This document shows positions 61,490 to 64,000 of a stretch of 64,000 nt of DNA, piece by piece. The position numbers and the translations under genes were made by a program. The stretch is taken from the NCBI RefSeq assembly GCF_000306765.2, contig NC_017943.1, positions 62,001-126,000 of the forward strand, in the 5' to 3' direction. How positions within the stretch are numbered: position 1 is the stretch's first letter; the number at the start of each line of letters is the position of its first letter. The DNA comes from Haloferax mediterranei ATCC 33500 (GTDB taxonomy: Archaea; Halobacteriota; Halobacteria; Halobacteriales; Haloferacaceae). The notes beneath the pieces were generated by a model. The model saw only the letters and a list, made by a program, of their open reading frames with translations, had not been told where the DNA came from and ran no database searches.

Positions 61490-62236
61490 TACGTCGTCCC
61501 CGTAGCTGAGCGTGATATTTTACGCCTTAGCATTCTATAGTAGCGCTTGCAAGTCATTGCACACTCGACCGACCGCTGTCGTGCGCTCGGATGTGTCACC
61601 AGTTGCAAACGCTACTATAATTTATCTTCCTCTATTAGTAGTCGACCGCATATAGATGTTAGCAGTTCGTCAGAACTGAACTATTCAGTGAGTTCGACGT
61701 GCTTGAACCGGGATTCGATAGTAGGGGTCGGACCACGAGCCCACTGTCCTTCTTCTCACAGTTTGGTTTATCATGGGTAGAGAGACATTACAGCGCGGTA
61801 ACCCTATTTGTACTCTCTCTACAGCGATTACGTTACTGTATACTGTGGTCTCTGTATTGTAGTTTTTCTTCAAAACTCTGTGATAGAGTTTTGAGAATAA
61901 AACCATTCTATATTCTGTTTAGTAGATGTCTGTCATTCTATGAATATTGTAGATACTCTGATGGATTGGTTGGGTTATGTGATTTAGAACTAAATATGCT
62001 GTATTAATTCTATTATAGGTGGTCATTCTAGTCAATACAGAAATAATAGTTGAATCACCTAGTGTGTCACTTGTCTATTCTTCTGAGCATCTGGAGGTGT
62101 GCCATTAATAAATTCTTCTAATAGTACTATTCTATCTAACGGTAGTTTTCACTAACCACAATACTATTGCTACTCGCCCCGTGGTATATCCCTATATAAA
62201 TAACCGGGAGGTGTTATGATGTCCCCTCCGTGTCCC
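61490..62236. other. AT-rich intergenic stretch between the two lanthipeptide systems
   Basis: About 750 bases with much lower GC than the rest of the window. It holds an 84-bp inverted-repeat element (61536-61619) and a hairpin TCAAAACTCT-GTGAT-AGAGTTTTGA (61870-61894). A 102-codon open frame (61699-62007) has a composition unlike a haloarchaeal protein and I reject it. CCTATATAAATA near 62191-62202 marks the end of the minus-strand precursor transcript. Low GC suggests recent transfer or a neglected insertion zone. Confidence 0.5.
61536..61619. mobile_element. MITE-like 84-bp element with 17-bp terminal inverted repeats
   Basis: TATAGTAGCGCTTGCAA (61536-61552) and TTGCAAACGCTACTATA (61603-61619) are inverted repeats differing at one base. 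The 50 bases between them encode nothing. If TA is the target duplication, the element proper is TAGTAGCG...CGCTACTA flanked by TA, as in IS630/Tc1-type elements. No transposase is in the window, so mobility would be in trans. Confidence 0.6.
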
Positions 62237-62398
62237 CTACTGAGTATCCGTGATGCAGATACAGGACCCGCAAGAGCAGTCGCAGGAGAACGACCCGAAT
62301 ATCGTCGTTTCGATTCCGACCCCTTCGATTTCGAAGAACTTCTCGAAGAGATCGTCAAATTGGCTTTTAAGGACATCGTCCTTGTTACTGTGCCCCAT
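62237..62398 (-). CDS. Lanthipeptide precursor (system 2), five-cysteine core
   Basis: A 53-residue peptide if started at the ATG 62398 (MGHSNKDDVLKSQFDD); an ATG at 62428 would add ten residues. The start choice rests on a TATA-like TGATATATAG at about 62436-62445, which places transcription near 62412. The acidic leader ends FEKFFEIEGVG. The core GSFSCDCSCGSCICITDTQ has Cys39, 41, 43, 46 and 48 with Ser36, Ser38, Ser42, Ser45, Thr50 and Thr52 to dehydrate. The dense cysteine cluster predicts tightly overlapping small rings. It is downstream of and on the same strand as the partial LanM. Confidence 0.85.
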   Translation of the reverse strand: MGHSNKDDVLKSQFDDLFEKFFEIEGVGIETTIFGSFSCDCSCGSCICITDTQ

Positions 62399-62646
62399 TC
62401 CGAATTCAGATGTCTGATATGCTGACATCAAACTATATATCATTCGGTTATTACTTCAATTTTTCCGTAATTGTACTCAAAATATTATGTTATACGGGAA
62501 TGTTCTATCTCGGGCTTCGGCCTCTTTTTGCGCCTTTATCTTCGGTCTATCCAGTCTACCCGTAACATAGCGTATTTCCGAACCACTCGATGTTGAGGAG
62601 GGGTGAGAATAGTTAAAAACTAACGCTGTATTCTACTCTCGTCTTC
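62399..62646. other. Promoter of precursor 2 and terminator of the second LanM
   Basis: On the minus strand, TTTTT at about 62614-62618 lies some 30 bases after the lanM2 stop, a likely terminator. The AT-rich stretch 62430-62500 contains the TATA box used by precursor 2. A GGC-TTCG-GCC hairpin near 62515-62524 followed by TTTTT is oriented as a plus-strand terminator; its gene is unclear. No other gene seen. Confidence 0.45.
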
Positions 62647-64000
62647 TCATTCCCAGCGTAACACGTTTGGAATCTGGTCCGGTGCAGTAACACGAAGCAT
62701 CGTGTACGCGATTCCAGAGAGACCGTGGAAGAACGTCGGGTTGGTGATGCGATTCGCATCGTCTTCTGTTCGGTATGTCCCTGATTCGTCCTTCCGGTCG
62801 ACGATTGCACCAATCCGTTCTCTTGCGCCTCCATCCGGTAGCTCTCCGAGTCTTTCTGCTTCAAGGAGGAACTCGACACGTCCAGTTTCACCACAACAGA
62901 GGTGGTCGTACTCCTTGAGACCTCGCTGTGGGAACCCTTCGACTGCACGTTTGAGTCCCTTCGTCAGTATCTCTCCGTCGTCGTAGTTTACCATGCCTGC
63001 CCGTGCGAGCCCTTCGCCGCTTCGCCCGTAACACCACTGGTCGTGGAACCGGTTGTTCGACCAACTTCGGTTATCGGGCCAGTTGCGCTCCGACTCTGAA
63101 TATTTCCGTGATTCGAATTCGAGTGCTTCGTAAGCCGCATCTCGATATTTTTCTTCGCCGGTCTCGTCAGCGAGTCGAATCAATGCGTATGCGATTCCGA
63201 TAGCGCCGTGGGCAAATCCAGTGAGCGGTGGGGAATCGTCTAGCGTTTGCCACACCGCAAGCCCATCGTCAGTTTCGACACGATTTACCAAGAGGTGCTC
63301 ACCACACTTTCTTGCCGCCGATACGAGGCTCTCCGAACTGTGGCGGTCGTTTGCTGCAAGCAAGCCGAGTATCGTTCCTGCGGCCCCGCCGGAAACGTCG
63401 AACGTTGAATCGGTTTCGAACGTCTCGTCGGTCACGAACTCGGCTGTTCGTGCAGCGTCTTCGACTAACGTCTGCTCGTCGACCAACTCACCGACAACTG
63501 CGAGACCGTAAGCGACAGCACCGAGACCGTTCGTGCCGCCGTGCATATACAGGGCGGGTGAAATACTTTCGGCGCGGACTGCTTTGCGAGTCTCTTTGAG
63601 TATCTCTAGTGCGAACGTCTTGTACTGGTCCACCCCAGTGGTGGCGTACAGCGCTGCTCCGAGAAGTGCAGGGCCACTACGGCCGCTATAAAGAGAGTGG
63701 TCACCGGGTTGTAGCGCGAGGCGTGACGATTCTGACCGTGGGACAACAGACGAGAAGTGTCGTTGGCCGGTGTCGGTTTGCACTGTCGCAGATTTAACCG
63801 ACTCGAAGAGTGTTCTCGCTTCTTCCCGGAGGCGCTCGTCACTTATCTGGCGGGGCGTTGCCGAGACATCGATATATTCTGATTTATTGGGGTCTGGAGC
63901 TGTTCCGAATGCACCGCGAATAAACTCGATTTGTGTGAGCATATCCTCTCTATCTGCTGATTCGATACGTTCTCGACTCACAGTTAGCCCCGGGACGTCC
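62647..64000 (-). CDS. lanM: Second class II lanthipeptide synthetase LanM, C-terminal part (continues past window edge)
   Basis: About 450 C-terminal residues are visible and the frame stays open to the last base, so an apparent 444-residue start at a GTG is not real. DREDMLTQIEFIRGAFGT is the LanM linker after the dehydratase domain; the rest is the LanC-like cyclase with GFAHGAIGIAYA, QWCYGRSGEG and LCCGETGR, again the CCG zinc variant. It ends NPTFFHGLSGIAYTMLRV, the same ending as system 1. The two enzymes are clearly homologous but diverged, and the matching precursor lies 250 bases downstream. Confidence 0.9.
   Translation of the reverse strand, partial: DVPGLTVSRERIESADREDMLTQIEFIRGAFGTAPDPNKSEYIDVSATPRQISDERLREEARTLFESVKSATVQTDTGQRHFSSVVPRSESSRLALQPGDHSLYSGRSGPALLGAALYATTGVDQYKTFALEILKETRKAVRAESISPALYMHGGTNGLGAVAYGLAVVGELVDEQTLVEDAARTAEFVTDETFETDSTFDVSGGAAGTILGLLAANDRHSSESLVSAARKCGEHLLVNRVETDDGLAVWQTLDDSPPLTGFAHGAIGIAYALIRLADETGEEKYRDAAYEALEFESRKYSESERNWPDNRSWSNNRFHDQWCYGRSGEGLARAGMVNYDDGEILTKGLKRAVEGFPQRGLKEYDHLCCGETGRVEFLLEAERLGELPDGGARERIGAIVDRKDESGTYRTEDDANRITNPTFFHGLSGIAYTMLRVTAPDQIPNVLRWE

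Noticed and set aside
61699..62007. 102-codon frame in AT-rich DNA
   Set aside because: Few acidic residues, many Cys/Leu/Tyr from AT-rich chance; no start signals or family resemblance.
62216..62425. Plus-strand open frame of 69 codons with GGAGGTG before ATGATG, antisense to precursor 2
   Set aside because: The TATA-like stretch is too close to its start to give a transcript containing the site, and the minus-strand reading gives a typical lanthipeptide core; the plus-strand product has no family features.
62647..63981. Complete 444-residue stand-alone LanC-like protein
   Set aside because: The apparent GTG start is inside a frame open to the window edge, and the N-terminal residues are the LanM linker, so it is the end of a LanM.
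1..64000. CRISPR arrays, tRNA or rRNA genes, full insertion sequences
   Set aside because: No regularly spaced direct repeats of CRISPR size, no tRNA/rRNA-like stretch and no transposase-like protein was recognised by eye.

Overview
The window is about 64 kb of GC-rich DNA. Its proteins are strongly acidic, transcripts often look leaderless (TATA box about 25 bases before the start codon), genes are packed with 1-14 base overlaps, and Tat/lipobox export signals are common. With archaeal-type cobalamin, denitrification and halocyanin genes this points to a haloarchaeon, most likely Haloferax. The mix of cobalamin, nar/nos, biotin and lanthipeptide genes resembles H. mediterranei, probably on a large secondary replicon, but genus-level placement is inference. 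I saw no rRNA, tRNA, CRISPR array or transposase gene.

Layout. 1-18188 is a cobalamin (B12) region: cbiE(partial)-cbiC-cobN (minus), chlID (plus), a long minus operon cbiT-L-F-G-H1-H2-ferredoxin-unknown-cbiX-DUF3209-beta-propeller, and the cobalt ECF transporter cbiMNQO (plus). It holds both an early CbiX chelatase and a late CobN/ChlID chelatase. 18270-20140 has three small membrane proteins. 20633-24739 is a biotin operon bioB-bioU-like-bioF-bioD with no bioA; a palindrome matching the known BirA operator design sits on the bioB start. 24932-29195 holds an SDR oxidoreductase, an unknown Cys-containing membrane protein, an ABC transporter and a small membrane protein.

29216-37315 is the nitrous oxide reductase operon: halocyanin, nosZ, a membrane protein, nosD, nosF, nosY, nosL and a coiled-coil protein. 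37789-39676 carries small denitrification-associated genes (DUF2249, an NnrS-like membrane protein). 40441-52785 is the respiratory nitrate reductase operon: membrane protein, Rieske protein, fused cytochrome b, small membrane protein, narG, narH, a haem-b type subunit, a narJ-like chaperone, a membrane protein, a HEAT-repeat protein, an Mrp-DUF2249 fusion and a molybdopterin-domain protein. The nar and nos promoters share a GTTCG-N5-CGAAC inverted repeat, so they are probably co-regulated. The narH to haem-subunit junction is a dense array of hairpins.

53118-64000 is an accessory region: a TetR regulator, an MFS exporter with a TetR-like operator, a YjdF-like membrane protein, then two class II lanthipeptide systems. 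System 1 (plus) is a complete LanM of 1063 residues followed by a 48-residue precursor that is too short for ordinary gene calling, then an oleate hydratase-family flavoprotein with a strong Shine-Dalgarno site. System 2 (minus) is the C-terminal part of a second LanM, cut by the window edge, followed by a precursor with a five-cysteine core. Between them lies an AT-rich stretch with an 84-bp inverted-repeat element that looks like a MITE. Neither system shows a dedicated exporter or leader protease in the window.
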